Below, piece by piece: positions 1-8,889 of a DNA stretch of 64,000 nt. A program made the position numbers and the translations under genes. Under the pieces are notes generated by a model. That model was given only the letters and a program-made list of their open reading frames with translations, was not told where the DNA came from and made no database searches. The stretch lies in assembly GCA_017452505.1 (NCBI GenBank), contig JAFTMI010000001.1, positions 1-64,000 of the forward strand, written 5' to 3'. The DNA comes from Oscillospiraceae bacterium. GTDB lineage: Bacteria; Bacillota; Clostridia; Oscillospirales; Oscillospiraceae. The number at the start of each line of letters is the position of its first letter. Positions within the stretch are counted from its first letter, which is position 1.

Positions 1-1
1 G

Positions 2-64
2 CTGCTGACTCTGTGCAATATGCGGGATGAATATCCGGATTTTATCGAAGTTTTGGAGGTGTAA
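2..64 (+). CDS. prp: Ribosomal-processing cysteine protease Prp, C-terminal end (partial)
   Basis: Only the last 20 codons are in the window, ending with TAA at 62-64, four bases before the L27 start. The visible tail contains [12 protein letters not shown], which resembles the end of Prp (YsxB) proteins. In Firmicutes prp lies between rplU and rpmA, and its product removes the N-terminal extension of L27. The assignment rests on position and on the L27 extension next door. The catalytic part is outside the window. Confidence 0.6.
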   Translation: MLTLCNMRDEYPDFIEVLEV

Positions 65-68
65 TACT

Positions 69-353
69 ATGCTGAAGATTGGTATTCAGTACTTTGCTCA
101 CCATAAGGGCGGTGGTTCTACTAAGAACGGCCGTGATTCTGAGGCAAAGCGCCTGGGCGTAAAGCGTGCTGACGGTCAGTTCGTTCTGGCTGGCAACATT
201 CTGGTTCGCCAGAGAGGCACCCATATCCACCCCGGTGTCAATGTGGGCATCGGCAGTGATGATACCCTGTTCGCTCTGGTTGACGGCACTGTCCGTTTCG
301 AGCGCAAGGGCAAGGATCGCCGGCAGTGCTCTGTGTACGCTGCTGAGCAGTAA
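69..353 (+). CDS. rpmA: 50S ribosomal protein L27
   Basis: 94-residue L27, a large-subunit protein near the peptidyl transferase centre. The core [18 protein letters not shown] and [15 protein letters not shown] are diagnostic. The N-terminus [15 protein letters not shown] carries the Firmicutes-type extension with a Prp cleavage site after the F-A pair, which would expose HHKGG. The start is the ATG at 69, preceded by GGAGGTG at 55-61; an in-frame upstream ATG at 27 lies inside prp and has no ribosome binding site. A strong terminator follows at 365-392. Confidence 0.97.
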   Translation: MLKIGIQYFAHHKGGGSTKNGRDSEAKRLGVKRADGQFVLAGNILVRQRGTHIHPGVNVGIGSDDTLFALVDGTVRFERKGKDRRQCSVYAAEQ

Positions 354-364
354 TGGAAATGAGG

Positions 365-392
365 GGCTGTCGCGCATTGCGACAGCCTTTTT
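365..392 (+). terminator. Rho-independent terminator after rpmA
   Basis: A perfect 9-bp stem (365-373 with 379-387), a 5-nt loop and a run of five T. It closes the prp-rpmA transcript before the transporter gene. Confidence 0.9.
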
Positions 393-416
393 CTCTGTGC
401 GCGAGGATTGATAACA

Positions 417-1673
417 ATGGGGAAAAAGGGAAAACTGGATTATAAATGGGTCATTGCAGCGGCCTGTTTTGTTCTGTGTGTGGTAGGCCTTGGCCTTTGC
501 AGCGGCAATGCGGGGCTCTTTGTTGTGGCCACTACCGAGGCACTGGGAATTTCCCGCAGCGCCTATGCGGTGAGCAGTAGCCTGCGCTATGTTTCCACAG
601 CCGTTATGAATATGTTCTTCGGAATGTTGGCGCTGAAATTCGGCACGCGAAAGCTGATCGGCGCAGGTATGCTTGCCCTCGTTTTGTCCTGTGTTGCCAA
701 TGCGCTGGCCACCAATGTGATCGGCCTGTACATCGGCGGCGTGCTTTTGGGCGTGGGCTTGACCTTTGCCGGCACGACCATCATTGGCTATGTGATCCGG
801 CAGTGGTTTGCGGAGCATCAAGGCGTTGTTTTGGGTGTGGTGCTCAGCGCCAATGCCTTGGGTGCAGCGGTTTCTGCGCCCTGGTTCAGTTCTGTGATCT
901 ACGGTGGCGAGGTCTTCGGCTATCGGAAGGTGTACTGGGTCGTTGCCGGCATCTTGCTGGTGTCCGGTATTGTGCTGGTGCTGCTTTTCCGGGATGTCCC
1001 CAAAGAAGATAAGAAACGCCCCGTGGCCGGCAAGCAGTTGGAGAAGACCCGCGACTGGAAAGGCAATGCTTATGCGGACAGAGCTGTAAAACCCTATTTT
1101 TATATTATCTGCGCCTGCTTGATCCTCACAGGTATGGTGCTTGCCAGCAGCGCAGGTGTGTCAGCGGCCCATATGAAGGACCAGGGGGTGGACCCCACCT
1201 ATGTTGCCCTGGTCACCAGTGTGTATTCTCTGATGCTGGCGGCATCCAAATTCCTGATAGGCGCTGTCAGCGATAAAAAAGGTCTGCGCTTTGCGGTTTT
1301 GACCTGCGATGGAGCAGCACTTATAATGGTGGTCCTGCTTTGTGTGGTGTCCGGCTCTGCAATGGGTAAAGTGATTGCAATGACCTATGCGGTATTTGCC
1401 GGTTTGGCATTGCCTTTGCAGACAGTACTGCTTCCGCTGATGGCGGGAGATATGTTCCGGAACGAGGACTATAGCAAAGTGCTGGGTATTTTTACTGCAG
1501 CAAACAGCATCGGCTTTTTGCTTGGCAATACCCTGGCGAATTTCTGTTTTGACTTGTTTGGCACATACCGTCATATCCTTATAACGGATGGCATCCTGAT
1601 GGTGGCCATCAGCGCTGGCTTTGTGTTTGCTTATCAAAAATTGACAGCAAGCCGAAAGATAACGAAAGTTTAA
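417..1673 (+). CDS. MFS transporter, oxalate/formate antiporter-like
   Basis: 418-residue polytopic membrane protein with about 12 hydrophobic segments in two halves separated by a polar stretch around residues 195-225 (DVPKEDKKRPVAGKQLEK). The first-loop region LKFGTRKLIGAG and the second-half counterpart GAVSDKKGLRF are the paired MFS signatures. The pattern is closest to monocarboxylate/oxalate-formate antiporter-type MFS carriers; the substrate cannot be read. ATG 417 is chosen over TTG 408 because GAGG at 403-406 is correctly spaced only for 417. The gene stands alone between a terminator and obgE. Confidence 0.8.
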   Translation: MGKKGKLDYKWVIAAACFVLCVVGLGLCSGNAGLFVVATTEALGISRSAYAVSSSLRYVSTAVMNMFFGMLALKFGTRKLIGAGMLALVLSCVANALATNVIGLYIGGVLLGVGLTFAGTTIIGYVIRQWFAEHQGVVLGVVLSANALGAAVSAPWFSSVIYGGEVFGYRKVYWVVAGILLVSGIVLVLLFRDVPKEDKKRPVAGKQLEKTRDWKGNAYADRAVKPYFYIICACLILTGMVLASSAGVSAAHMKDQGVDPTYVALVTSVYSLMLAASKFLIGAVSDKKGLRFAVLTCDGAALIMVVLLCVVSGSAMGKVIAMTYAVFAGLALPLQTVLLPLMAGDMFRNEDYSKVLGIFTAANSIGFLLGNTLANFCFDLFGTYRHILITDGILMVAISAGFVFAYQKLTASRKITKV

Positions 1674-1697
1674 ACCGTCCAATGGAGGTTTTTCAAT

Positions 1698-2978
1698 ATG
1701 GAAATGTTTGTAGATAAGGTGCGCATCACCGTTTGCGGCGGACGCGGCGGCGACGGTGCGGTGGCCTTTCATCGGGAAAAATATGTGGCAGCCGGCGGCC
1801 CGGATGGCGGCGACGGCGGTCACGGCGGCAGTGTGATCCTGCGGGTGAATGACAACCTGTCCACACTGCTGGACTTCCGCTATAAGCGCAAGTACGCCGC
1901 CCAGTCCGGTCAGAACGGACAGGGCCGGAATATGAGCGGCAAGCGGGGAGAGCCCTTGATCATTCAAGTGCCCCGGGGCACTGTGGTCCGGGATGCCGAG
2001 AGTGGCGCCGTGATCGTGGATATGTCCACCGGAGAGGATTTTATTCTTGCCAAGGGTGGCCGGGGCGGCTGGGGTAACGGCCATTATGCAACCCCCACCC
2101 GGCAGGTTCCCCGGTTTGCCAAGGCAGGTCTGCCCGGCCAGGAGCGGGATGTGATCTTGGAGCTGAAGCTTTTGGCAGATGTGGGTCTGGTGGGCTTCCC
2201 CAATGTGGGTAAATCCACGCTCCTTTCTGTCACTTCCAATGCCCGGCCCAAGATCGCCAATTACCACTTTACCACCCTGTACCCCAATTTGGGCGTGATC
2301 TATGTGGACGAGGGCGTATCCTTCGTTATGGCGGATATCCCCGGTATTATTGAGGGCGCGGCTGACGGCGCAGGCCTGGGCCACGACTTCCTGCGGCATA
2401 TCGACCGCTGTCGGTTGCTGGTTCACGTGGTAGACGTGTCCGGCTGCGAGGACAGAGATCCTGTGGAGGATTTTGATGCCATCTGCGAGGAGCTGGCCAA
2501 TTACTCCGTAGACCTTTCCAACCGGCCTATGATCGTGGCGGCCAATAAGTGCGACCTGCTGATGCCGGAATCCGACAATTTGGAGCGGCTGCGTAAGCAC
2601 GTGGAGGCTGCCGGCTGTGAGCTGTATGAGATCTCCGCCGGTACGACCCAGGGCACCCGGAATCTGATGCGCGTGGTGGCAGAAAAGCTCCGCACATTGC
2701 CTCCTGTGACCATTTACGAACCGGAGTATGTGGAGGTCATCGAAGCCGCCGGCGATCCCAAGGAATTGGAGATCGAGCATTACGGCAGCACCTGGCTCAT
2801 TACCGGAACTTGGCTGGAGCGGCTGATCATGAACATCAATTTCGACGATTACGAATCCCGGAACTATTTTGATGTGCAGCTGCGCAAATGCGGCCTGTTC
2901 AAGCGCCTGGAGGAAATGGGTATCCAGGACGGCGACACCGTAGATATCTACGACTTCCAGTTTGAATATCAAAGATAA
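1698..2978 (+). CDS. obgE: GTPase ObgE/CgtA
   Basis: 426-residue Obg GTPase with all three family domains: glycine-rich Obg fold (residues 1-158, rich in GGDGGHGG-type repeats), G domain (from about 160), and a C-terminal OCT domain (about 350-426), which is typical of Firmicutes. G1 is GFPNVGKST, G3 is DIPG and G4 is NKCD. Obg acts in late 50S assembly and stress signalling. In many Firmicutes it follows rplU-prp-rpmA; here an MFS gene separates them. Start ATG 1698 sits behind GGAGG at 1684-1688. A GC-rich hairpin follows the stop. Confidence 0.97.
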   Translation: MEMFVDKVRITVCGGRGGDGAVAFHREKYVAAGGPDGGDGGHGGSVILRVNDNLSTLLDFRYKRKYAAQSGQNGQGRNMSGKRGEPLIIQVPRGTVVRDAESGAVIVDMSTGEDFILAKGGRGGWGNGHYATPTRQVPRFAKAGLPGQERDVILELKLLADVGLVGFPNVGKSTLLSVTSNARPKIANYHFTTLYPNLGVIYVDEGVSFVMADIPGIIEGAADGAGLGHDFLRHIDRCRLLVHVVDVSGCEDRDPVEDFDAICEELANYSVDLSNRPMIVAANKCDLLMPESDNLERLRKHVEAAGCELYEISAGTTQGTRNLMRVVAEKLRTLPPVTIYEPEYVEVIEAAGDPKELEIEHYGSTWLITGTWLERLIMNINFDDYESRNYFDVQLRKCGLFKRLEEMGIQDGDTVDIYDFQFEYQR

Positions 2979-2985
2979 ACAAAAG

Positions 2986-3010
2986 CCCCCTCGGAAGAGG
3001 GGGTATTTGC
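2986..3010 (+). terminator. Terminator-like hairpin after obgE
   Basis: A 7-bp all-purine/pyrimidine stem (2986-2992 with 2997-3003) and a GGAA tetraloop, followed by a weak T-rich stretch. It probably ends obgE transcription, though the T tract is poor. Confidence 0.65.
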
Positions 3011-3104
3011 TTGACAAAACCACTTTCTCATAGTAAACTAAAGCGGATAACGAAATGGCGAAAAATGGGATTTTCCAAGGGTTTTGCCAACAATGGAGGT
3101 TACT

Positions 3105-4430
3105 ATGGAAGGTAAGAAAAGACAGTTTGGCAGTCGTTGGGGCTTTATCCTCTCGGCTGTGGGTTCTGCCGTGGGTATGGCAAATGTGTGGGGCTTTCCC
3201 GCAAAGATGGGCGCCAATGGCGGTGGCGCTTTTTTGGTAGCATATTTGATTTTTGTGGCCCTGTTCAGCGCAGTTGGTCTGTCTGCTGAGTATGCCATCG
3301 GCCGCCGGGCCAAAACCGGTACTTTGGGTGCTTATAAGGAAGCCTGGGCAACCCGTGGCAAGACCATGGGCAAAGCCGGCGGTTTGTTGGGTACGCTGCC
3401 CCTGGCAGGTTCGTTGTGCATCGCCATCGGCTATGCGGTCATCATCGCCTATGTGCTGAAGGCCTTTTTCTCATCCATTACCGGTGAGCTGATGCATGTG
3501 GATACCGGTGCTTGGTTTGAGGGCTTCTCCGGCGCAGATATGTCCGTTGTACCTTTCCATATCATCGTGGTGGTGGGCGCAGCGCTGACCCTGCTTTTGG
3601 GCGCTAAGAGTATTGAGCGAAGCAATAAGGTCATGATGCCCGTTTTCTTCATAGTATTTTTGATCCTGGCGGTGCGGGTGGCATTCCTGCCCGGCGCAGC
3701 AAAGGGCTATCAGTTTATGTTCACCTTCCGCTGGGAGGCATTGAAAGACCCCATGGTTTGGGTTTGGGCAATGGGACAGGCCTTCTTCTCCCTGTCCGTT
3801 ACCGGCAGCGGTATGATCGTTTACGGTGCTTACCTGGATGAAAAGGCCGATGTGGTGAAGATGGCAGTGCGGACCGCTGTTTTGGATACTGTTGCAGCCT
3901 TGGTTGCGGCGTTGGTTATCATTCCTGCCTGCTTTGCCTATGGCCTGAATGTGGGCGCAGGTCCTTCCTTGTTGTTTGTCACCTTGCCCAAGATCCTGCA
4001 GGATATCCCCCTGGGCCGGCTGTTTGCCATCTTCCTGTATACCGCAATGGTCTTTGCCGGCATTAGCTCTCTGCAGAATATGTTTGAGGCTGTGGGTGAG
4101 TCCGTGGAAAACCGCTTCCCCAAGGTAAACCGGAAGCTTGCGTTGCTGCTGGTCAGCGCGATCTGCCTGGGTGTGGGCCTGTTTATGGAGCCCATCCACA
4201 AGTGGGGCCCCTGGATGGATATCGTGTCCATTTACATCATCCCCATTGGCGCAACTTTGGGTGCAATCTCCTGGTTCTGGATTATGAAGAAAGACCAGCT
4301 GCTTGGGGAGATCAACAAGGGCGTAGCCAAACCCCACGGCAAGCTGTGGTACAATGTAGGCCGCTGGGCCTATGTGCTGTGCGCACTGATCCTGTGCGCA
4401 GTGGCACTGATCAAAAAAGTAGCATTTTAA
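3105..4430 (+). CDS. Sodium-dependent transporter, NSS (SNF) family
   Basis: 441-residue inner-membrane symporter of the neurotransmitter:sodium symporter family, which in bacteria mostly imports amino acids or amines. The first membrane helix holds the unwound-helix motif GSAVGMANVWGFPAKMGANG, the sodium and substrate site in the family. About 11 hydrophobic segments are seen, as in bacterial LeuT-like members. Start ATG 3105 follows GGAGG at 3095-3099; the upstream ATGs at 3084 and 3093 lack a spaced site. The gene is monocistronic, between a hairpin at 2986 and a strong terminator at 4436. Substrate unknown. Confidence 0.9.
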   Translation: MEGKKRQFGSRWGFILSAVGSAVGMANVWGFPAKMGANGGGAFLVAYLIFVALFSAVGLSAEYAIGRRAKTGTLGAYKEAWATRGKTMGKAGGLLGTLPLAGSLCIAIGYAVIIAYVLKAFFSSITGELMHVDTGAWFEGFSGADMSVVPFHIIVVVGAALTLLLGAKSIERSNKVMMPVFFIVFLILAVRVAFLPGAAKGYQFMFTFRWEALKDPMVWVWAMGQAFFSLSVTGSGMIVYGAYLDEKADVVKMAVRTAVLDTVAALVAALVIIPACFAYGLNVGAGPSLLFVTLPKILQDIPLGRLFAIFLYTAMVFAGISSLQNMFEAVGESVENRFPKVNRKLALLLVSAICLGVGLFMEPIHKWGPWMDIVSIYIIPIGATLGAISWFWIMKKDQLLGEINKGVAKPHGKLWYNVGRWAYVLCALILCAVALIKKVAF

Positions 4431-4435
4431 TAGAC

Positions 4436-4470
4436 TTGGGCGTGTTCATAAGAACACGCCCAATCTTTTT
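4436..4470 (+). terminator. Rho-independent terminator after NSS transporter
   Basis: A perfect 12-bp stem (4436-4447 with 4452-4463), ATAA loop, then TCTTTTT. Confidence 0.93.
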
Positions 4471-4491
4471 CAATATTTTTTTATCGAATAC

Positions 4492-4520
4492 TTGCTTTGT
4501 GCTGCTTTTTAGTGTATACT
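4492..4520 (+). promoter_or_regulatory. Sigma-A type promoter for the ymdB-like operon
   Basis: TTGCTT (4492-4497), a 17-bp spacer and TATACT (4515-4520), directly after the terminator and 34 bp before the ATG at 4555. Confidence 0.75.
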
Positions 4521-4554
4521 ATACAAATCATACTATTAGAATGCGAGTTTTATT

Positions 4555-5346
4555 ATGGATTTTAAGGTTTTGGCAGTGGGAGATGTGGTTGGCGGCCCGG
4601 GTATGGACCGGGTCTGCAAGAGCCTGCGCTGGATGAAGAAAAAGACCGGTGCGGATTTTGTGGTGGTCAATGGCGAGAATGCCAGCGTCGTGGGAATTAC
4701 CCCCAACCAGGCAGAAGACATTTTGGATGCCGGCGCTGATGTGATCACTATGGGCAACCATACCTATGCCAAGCGGGAGATCGCTCAGTATATGGAGGAC
4801 GCCTCCCGGATCTTGCGCCCCGCCAATTATGCTCCCCAGGCTCCCGGCCGGGGTTATGGAATTTACGAAACCTCCATCGGCCCGGTAGCAGTTGTTGACC
4901 TGCAGGGCCGGGTGAATATGGATTACACCCCGGACAATCCCTTCCTGGAGATTGAAAGGATTCTGAAGGACATCGATACCAAGATCATTTTGGTGGAGCT
5001 GCACGCAGAGGCAACCTCTGAAAAATTAGCTATGGGCTATATGCTGGACGGACGGGTCAGCGCCCTATGGGGCACCCACACCCATGTTCCCACCGCTGAT
5101 GCCCAGGTGCTTCCCCAGGGAACAGGCTATGTGACCGACCTGGGAATGACCGGACCGAAGATCTCCGTGCTGGGCATTCAGCCGAACTTGTCTATCGCCA
5201 AATTCCGTGGGGATTTGCCGGAGCGCTACCGCTGGGCAGGCGGCCCAACCAAAATGGAAGCGGTCCTATTTACCATTGACAGCCAAACCGGCCTGTGCCG
5301 CAAGGCGGAAAGGGTGGATTACTATGAAGATTCTGCACACGGCTGA
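4555..5346 (+). CDS. YmdB-family metallophosphoesterase (TIGR00282 type)
   Basis: 263 residues, the normal family length. Metal-binding motifs appear in order: GDVVGGPG near the N-terminus, NGEN (about 40), GNHTY (about 68), LHAEAT (about 152) and GTHTHVPTAD (about 178). The B. subtilis relative YmdB is a cyclic-nucleotide phosphodiesterase affecting biofilm and motility gene expression. There the gene follows rny; here rny lies 40 kb away. It heads an operon with a nuclease/ATPase pair: the next ORF starts 23 bp inside its 3' end. Confidence 0.88.
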   Translation: MDFKVLAVGDVVGGPGMDRVCKSLRWMKKKTGADFVVVNGENASVVGITPNQAEDILDAGADVITMGNHTYAKREIAQYMEDASRILRPANYAPQAPGRGYGIYETSIGPVAVVDLQGRVNMDYTPDNPFLEIERILKDIDTKIILVELHAEATSEKLAMGYMLDGRVSALWGTHTHVPTADAQVLPQGTGYVTDLGMTGPKISVLGIQPNLSIAKFRGDLPERYRWAGGPTKMEAVLFTIDSQTGLCRKAERVDYYEDSAHG

Positions 5347-6367
5347 TTGGCATTTGGATGCCCCGCTGGTGGGCCACGGCCCTCAGTTGCGGAAGGCCTT
5401 AGAGTCTGTGCCGGGAAAGATTTTTGAAATTTGCCGCAATGAGCAGTGTGATGCGGTTCTGATTGCCGGCGACCTGTTTGACGGCGCTTATAGCCCCCGT
5501 GGTTATCAGATCGCTTATGATGTGCTGAAGGCTATGTCCGTGCCGGTGTTTATCACCCCGGGCAACCATGATTATTGCGACAGCGCCAGCGCTTGGCTGA
5601 AGGAAATGTGGCCGGAGAATGTCCACATTTTCAAATCCTCCCGGATCGAATCCGTGGCAGTGCCTCAGTTGGATTTGCGGGTCTACGGCGCAGGCTTTGA
5701 GAGTATGGATTGCGATGCTTTGCTGCAGGGCTTTTCTGCTCAGTGCCCGGAGAAATTTGCCGTGGGCGTTTTCCACGGTGACCCCACCCAGGCGGGCTCT
5801 CCCTACAATCCTATCAGTAAAGCCCAGGTGCAGGATTCAGGCCTTGCCTATTTGGCTTTGGGGCATATCCATAAAGCCGACCAATTCCGCGCCGGCAGAA
5901 CCCTGTGCGCCTGGCCCGGCTGCCCTATGGGCAAGGGCTATGACGAGCCGGGGGAGAAGGGCGTGTATGTTGTGACCCTGGAAGATACCGCTTCTGTGAA
6001 GTTTGTGCCCCTGGATACACCCCGTTTTTACGATTTGGAGGCAAAGCCGGAGGAACTTCCCCGGGTGCTGCCCCCGGTCAGCAGCGAAGATTACTACCGC
6101 GTGACGCTGGTGGGCGCTTGCGATACTCCCAACCTCACTGCGTTGCAAGTAGAATATGCCCACCTGCCCAATTTGACCCTCCGGGATAAGACCACCCGGC
6201 CGGCAGATATTTGGGGCAGCTTGGGGAAAGATAGCTTTGAGGGCGTGTATTTTGGCCTGCTGAAGCAAGCCCTTGACAATGCGCCCGAGGAGGAAAAGCA
6301 GGAAATTTTGCTGGCGGCCAAGCTTTCCCGGAGTCTTTTGGAAGGTGAGGAGGTGGTGCTGCCGTGA
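5324..6367 (+). CDS. SbcD/YhaO-like DNA repair exonuclease (metallophosphoesterase)
   Basis: 347-residue calcineurin-like phosphoesterase. Motifs: HTADWHLDAPL (residues 4-14), AGDLFDG, TPGNHD, FHGDPT and LGHIHK, the Mre11/SbcD metal-site set. Together with the following SMC-like ATPase it forms a YhaO-YhaN (Mre11-Rad50-like) pair expected to process DNA ends. ATG 5324 is chosen because the protein family begins at MKILHTADWH; it overlaps the upstream gene by 23 bp, suggesting translational coupling. The C-terminal 100 residues are a capping region without clear motif. Confidence 0.87.
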   Translation: MKILHTADWHLDAPLVGHGPQLRKALESVPGKIFEICRNEQCDAVLIAGDLFDGAYSPRGYQIAYDVLKAMSVPVFITPGNHDYCDSASAWLKEMWPENVHIFKSSRIESVAVPQLDLRVYGAGFESMDCDALLQGFSAQCPEKFAVGVFHGDPTQAGSPYNPISKAQVQDSGLAYLALGHIHKADQFRAGRTLCAWPGCPMGKGYDEPGEKGVYVVTLEDTASVKFVPLDTPRFYDLEAKPEELPRVLPPVSSEDYYRVTLVGACDTPNLTALQVEYAHLPNLTLRDKTTRPADIWGSLGKDSFEGVYFGLLKQALDNAPEEEKQEILLAAKLSRSLLEGEEVVLP

Positions 6368-8484
6368 AAATTCTTTCGATGACTGCCACCTTTGGCAAAC
6401 TGTCCCGGCAGACTCTGACCTTTGAGCCGGGTATGAATCTGATCGAAGCCCCCAACGAGTGGGGTAAGAGTACCTGGTGCGCCTTCATTATGGCGATGCT
6501 CTACGGCATTGACACTGCCGCCCGGTCCAAGACCGGTGTCCTGGCAGACAAGGAGCATTATGCCCCCTGGTCCGGTGAGCCTATGTCCGGCAGAATGGAT
6601 ATCCTGTGGCAGAACCGGGAAATCACCATCGAGCGTCAGAACAAGGGCCGTGTCCCCATGGGCGATGTGAAAGCCTACGAGACCCATACAGGCATTCCTG
6701 TGCCGGAGCTGAGCGTTGCCGCGCCCGGACAGATACTTTTGGGCGTGGAACGGTCGGTGTTTGCCCGTTCCGGATTCCTGCGCCAGTCGGAGATGCCTGT
6801 GACCGAGGATGAATCCTTGCGCCGCCGGCTTAATGAACTGGTTACCACTGCCGACGAAAGCGGTGCGTCCGATGACCTGGCGCAAAAGCTGAAGGATCTG
6901 AAGAACCGCTGCCGTTTCAACAAAAAGGGCCTGCTCCCCGAGCAGGAAGCAAAGCTTGCTGGTCTGGAAGAAAAGCTGCAGCAGCTTTCAGCTTTGCAGC
7001 AGCAAGTAGCCGCGATTGAAGAGCGGCAAAAACAAAATGCGGCAACAGCAGAGGTTTGGGAAAACCATAAGCAGGCACTGGAATATGCAGAATATCTCCA
7101 GTATGCTGAGAAATTGACAGCCGCCCGGGAAGCCCGGGATGCTGCAGCCCAGGCCCTTGCCCGGGCCCAGGAGGATTGCGCAGGCATTCCTGCCCCGGAG
7201 AAGCTGCAACAAGATTTGCTCACGGTGCAGAAGCTTCGGCAGACCCGGGAAGAACTCCATTCCCAGTCTGCGCCTGCCGTGCCCCAAATGCCGGAGGTTG
7301 CTGAACCTTTCCGGGGCAAGGATCCGGAAAGCGCAGTGCAGGATGCCGTTCTTTACCGAAAGGTGCTTTCCCAGCTGGAAAACGATCTGAAAAAGCCGGT
7401 ACCCTATATTGCAGGCGGTATTTGCGCGGCGTTGGGTATTGCAATGCTGTTTTTTGTGCCTGCTGCCGGCGGTGTGCTGCTATTTTTGGCTGCGGTGCTG
7501 TTTTTCTGTGGCGTAAGAAAGCAGAAAAAACTGAAAGCCCAAATTGCCCAGGTAGCAGAACGCTATCATGGCATTTCGGCGGACCGTTGGGAAGAGAAAG
7601 CTGCAGAATATGCAAAGACCCAACGGGAATATGAAAAAGAGCTGGCAAATTATCAGCAGGCTCTCGAAAAAATAAACAGCGGGTTGGAAGAAAATGACCG
7701 GGCGATCCGGGATTTGACCGGTGGCGAAAGCCTTACCCAGTTTGAAGAAAACTGCCGTGTGATGCAGCAGAAGCACAGTGCCCTGGCCCAGAAACAGATG
7801 CTTGCCAAGCAGGCAGAGGATGTCTTGCAGGCCCTTTCCGGTGCAGGCAAAACTGTGGAAGCACCCAAATTCCCCGATACGCTAACTTGCTCAGCGGAGG
7901 AAACAGCTCGGATCATAGCCCAAACAACTGCGGAGCAGCATAGCTTACAGCAAAAATTGGGCCAGTGCCAGGGTCAGATGGAAACCCTGGGCCAGGCGGA
8001 GCAGTTAGAGCAGGAAAAAGCAAAAGCCCAGGTTCGTATTGCGAACCTGGAACTGCACTACCGGGCGTTGGTTCGTGCCCAGGAGACCTTGGTACAAGCT
8101 ACCCAGGAATTGCAGCGGCGGTTCGCACCCCGTATCTCTCAGAGGGCGCAGAGCCTGTTTGGACGGCTGACCGGTCAGCGGTATAACAGGCTGAATCTTT
8201 TGCAGGATCTGTCCGTAGAGGCGGGCGCAGAGGGCGAGAACACCTTGCGTAGTACGCTGTGGCGCAGCGACGGCACAGTGGATCAGCTGTATCTTGCTTT
8301 GCGCTTGGCAGTGGCTGAGGAGCTGACTCCGGATGCTCCCATTATTTTGGACGATGCCCTGGTCCGCTTTGACGATAACCGTATGCGGGCTGCTCTGGAA
8401 ATTCTTCGGGAGGCGGCAGACAAAAAACAGGTGATCCTGTTTACCTGCCAAAGCCGGGAACGAAATGTGGAGGGAACAAAATGA
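6364..8484 (+). CDS. YhaN/SbcC-like AAA ATPase with internal membrane hairpin
   Basis: 706 residues. Walker A is EAPNEWGKST near residue 28. Long coiled-coil segments (about 165-290 and 395-560) flank a strongly hydrophobic stretch at about 346-384 (YIAGGICAALGIAMLFFV onward), likely two membrane helices. The C-terminal lobe has the ABC-type signature region LYLALRLAVAEE and Walker B PIILDDALVRFDD (about 658). This is the Rad50-like half of a YhaO-YhaN complex, apparently tethered to the membrane at the tip of the coiled coil. GTG start at 6364 overlaps the upstream TGA by 4 bp; the stop overlaps ridA by 4 bp. Confidence 0.85.
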   Translation: MKILSMTATFGKLSRQTLTFEPGMNLIEAPNEWGKSTWCAFIMAMLYGIDTAARSKTGVLADKEHYAPWSGEPMSGRMDILWQNREITIERQNKGRVPMGDVKAYETHTGIPVPELSVAAPGQILLGVERSVFARSGFLRQSEMPVTEDESLRRRLNELVTTADESGASDDLAQKLKDLKNRCRFNKKGLLPEQEAKLAGLEEKLQQLSALQQQVAAIEERQKQNAATAEVWENHKQALEYAEYLQYAEKLTAAREARDAAAQALARAQEDCAGIPAPEKLQQDLLTVQKLRQTREELHSQSAPAVPQMPEVAEPFRGKDPESAVQDAVLYRKVLSQLENDLKKPVPYIAGGICAALGIAMLFFVPAAGGVLLFLAAVLFFCGVRKQKKLKAQIAQVAERYHGISADRWEEKAAEYAKTQREYEKELANYQQALEKINSGLEENDRAIRDLTGGESLTQFEENCRVMQQKHSALAQKQMLAKQAEDVLQALSGAGKTVEAPKFPDTLTCSAEETARIIAQTTAEQHSLQQKLGQCQGQMETLGQAEQLEQEKAKAQVRIANLELHYRALVRAQETLVQATQELQRRFAPRISQRAQSLFGRLTGQRYNRLNLLQDLSVEAGAEGENTLRSTLWRSDGTVDQLYLALRLAVAEELTPDAPIILDDALVRFDDNRMRAALEILREAADKKQVILFTCQSRERNVEGTK

Positions 8485-8849
8485 AACCTATCGTAACAGA
8501 GAAAGCCCCCGGGGCCATCGGCCCTTATTCTCAAGGCTACCGGGTGAACGGCCTGGTGTATATCTCCGGTCAGATCCCTGTAGATCCCCAAACCGGGGAG
8601 ATCCCCACAGGAATCGTGGCACAGACCCACCAAAGCTGCAAGAACATTGGCGCTGTTTTGGAAGCTGCCGGCGTGGATTTTACGAAAGTGTTCAAAACCA
8701 CCTGCTTTTTGGCAGATATGGGTGATTTTGCAGAGTTCAACCAGGTATATGCCCAGTATTTTGTTTCCAAGCCTGCCCGCAGCTGTGTGGCGGTAAAGAG
8801 CCTGCCAAAGGGTGTTTTGTGCGAAATTGAAGCGATTGCGGTGGAATGA
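8481..8849 (+). CDS. ridA: RidA family enamine/imine deaminase
   Basis: 122 residues, full family length. Motifs GPYSQGYRVNGLVYISGQIP (residues 13-32) and ARSCVAVKSLPKG with the substrate-binding Arg near 96, plus the terminal Glu region CEIEAIA, match active RidA/YjgF/UK114 enzymes that hydrolyse reactive 2-aminoacrylate formed by PLP enzymes. Start ATG 8481 overlaps the upstream stop (ATGA). Its presence in the repair-nuclease operon looks like co-transcription and gives no sign of a functional link. Confidence 0.93.
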   Translation: MKPIVTEKAPGAIGPYSQGYRVNGLVYISGQIPVDPQTGEIPTGIVAQTHQSCKNIGAVLEAAGVDFTKVFKTTCFLADMGDFAEFNQVYAQYFVSKPARSCVAVKSLPKGVLCEIEAIAVE

Positions 8850-8889
8850 TTCCGAAAATGAAACATAAAGATGTAATGAGGTGGAGATA

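Noticed and set aside
1161..3023. 620-codon open frame antisense to obgE and the MFS gene
   Set aside because: It has no recognisable protein pattern, no ribosome binding site, and mirrors two well-supported genes; a GC-rich codon-shadow.
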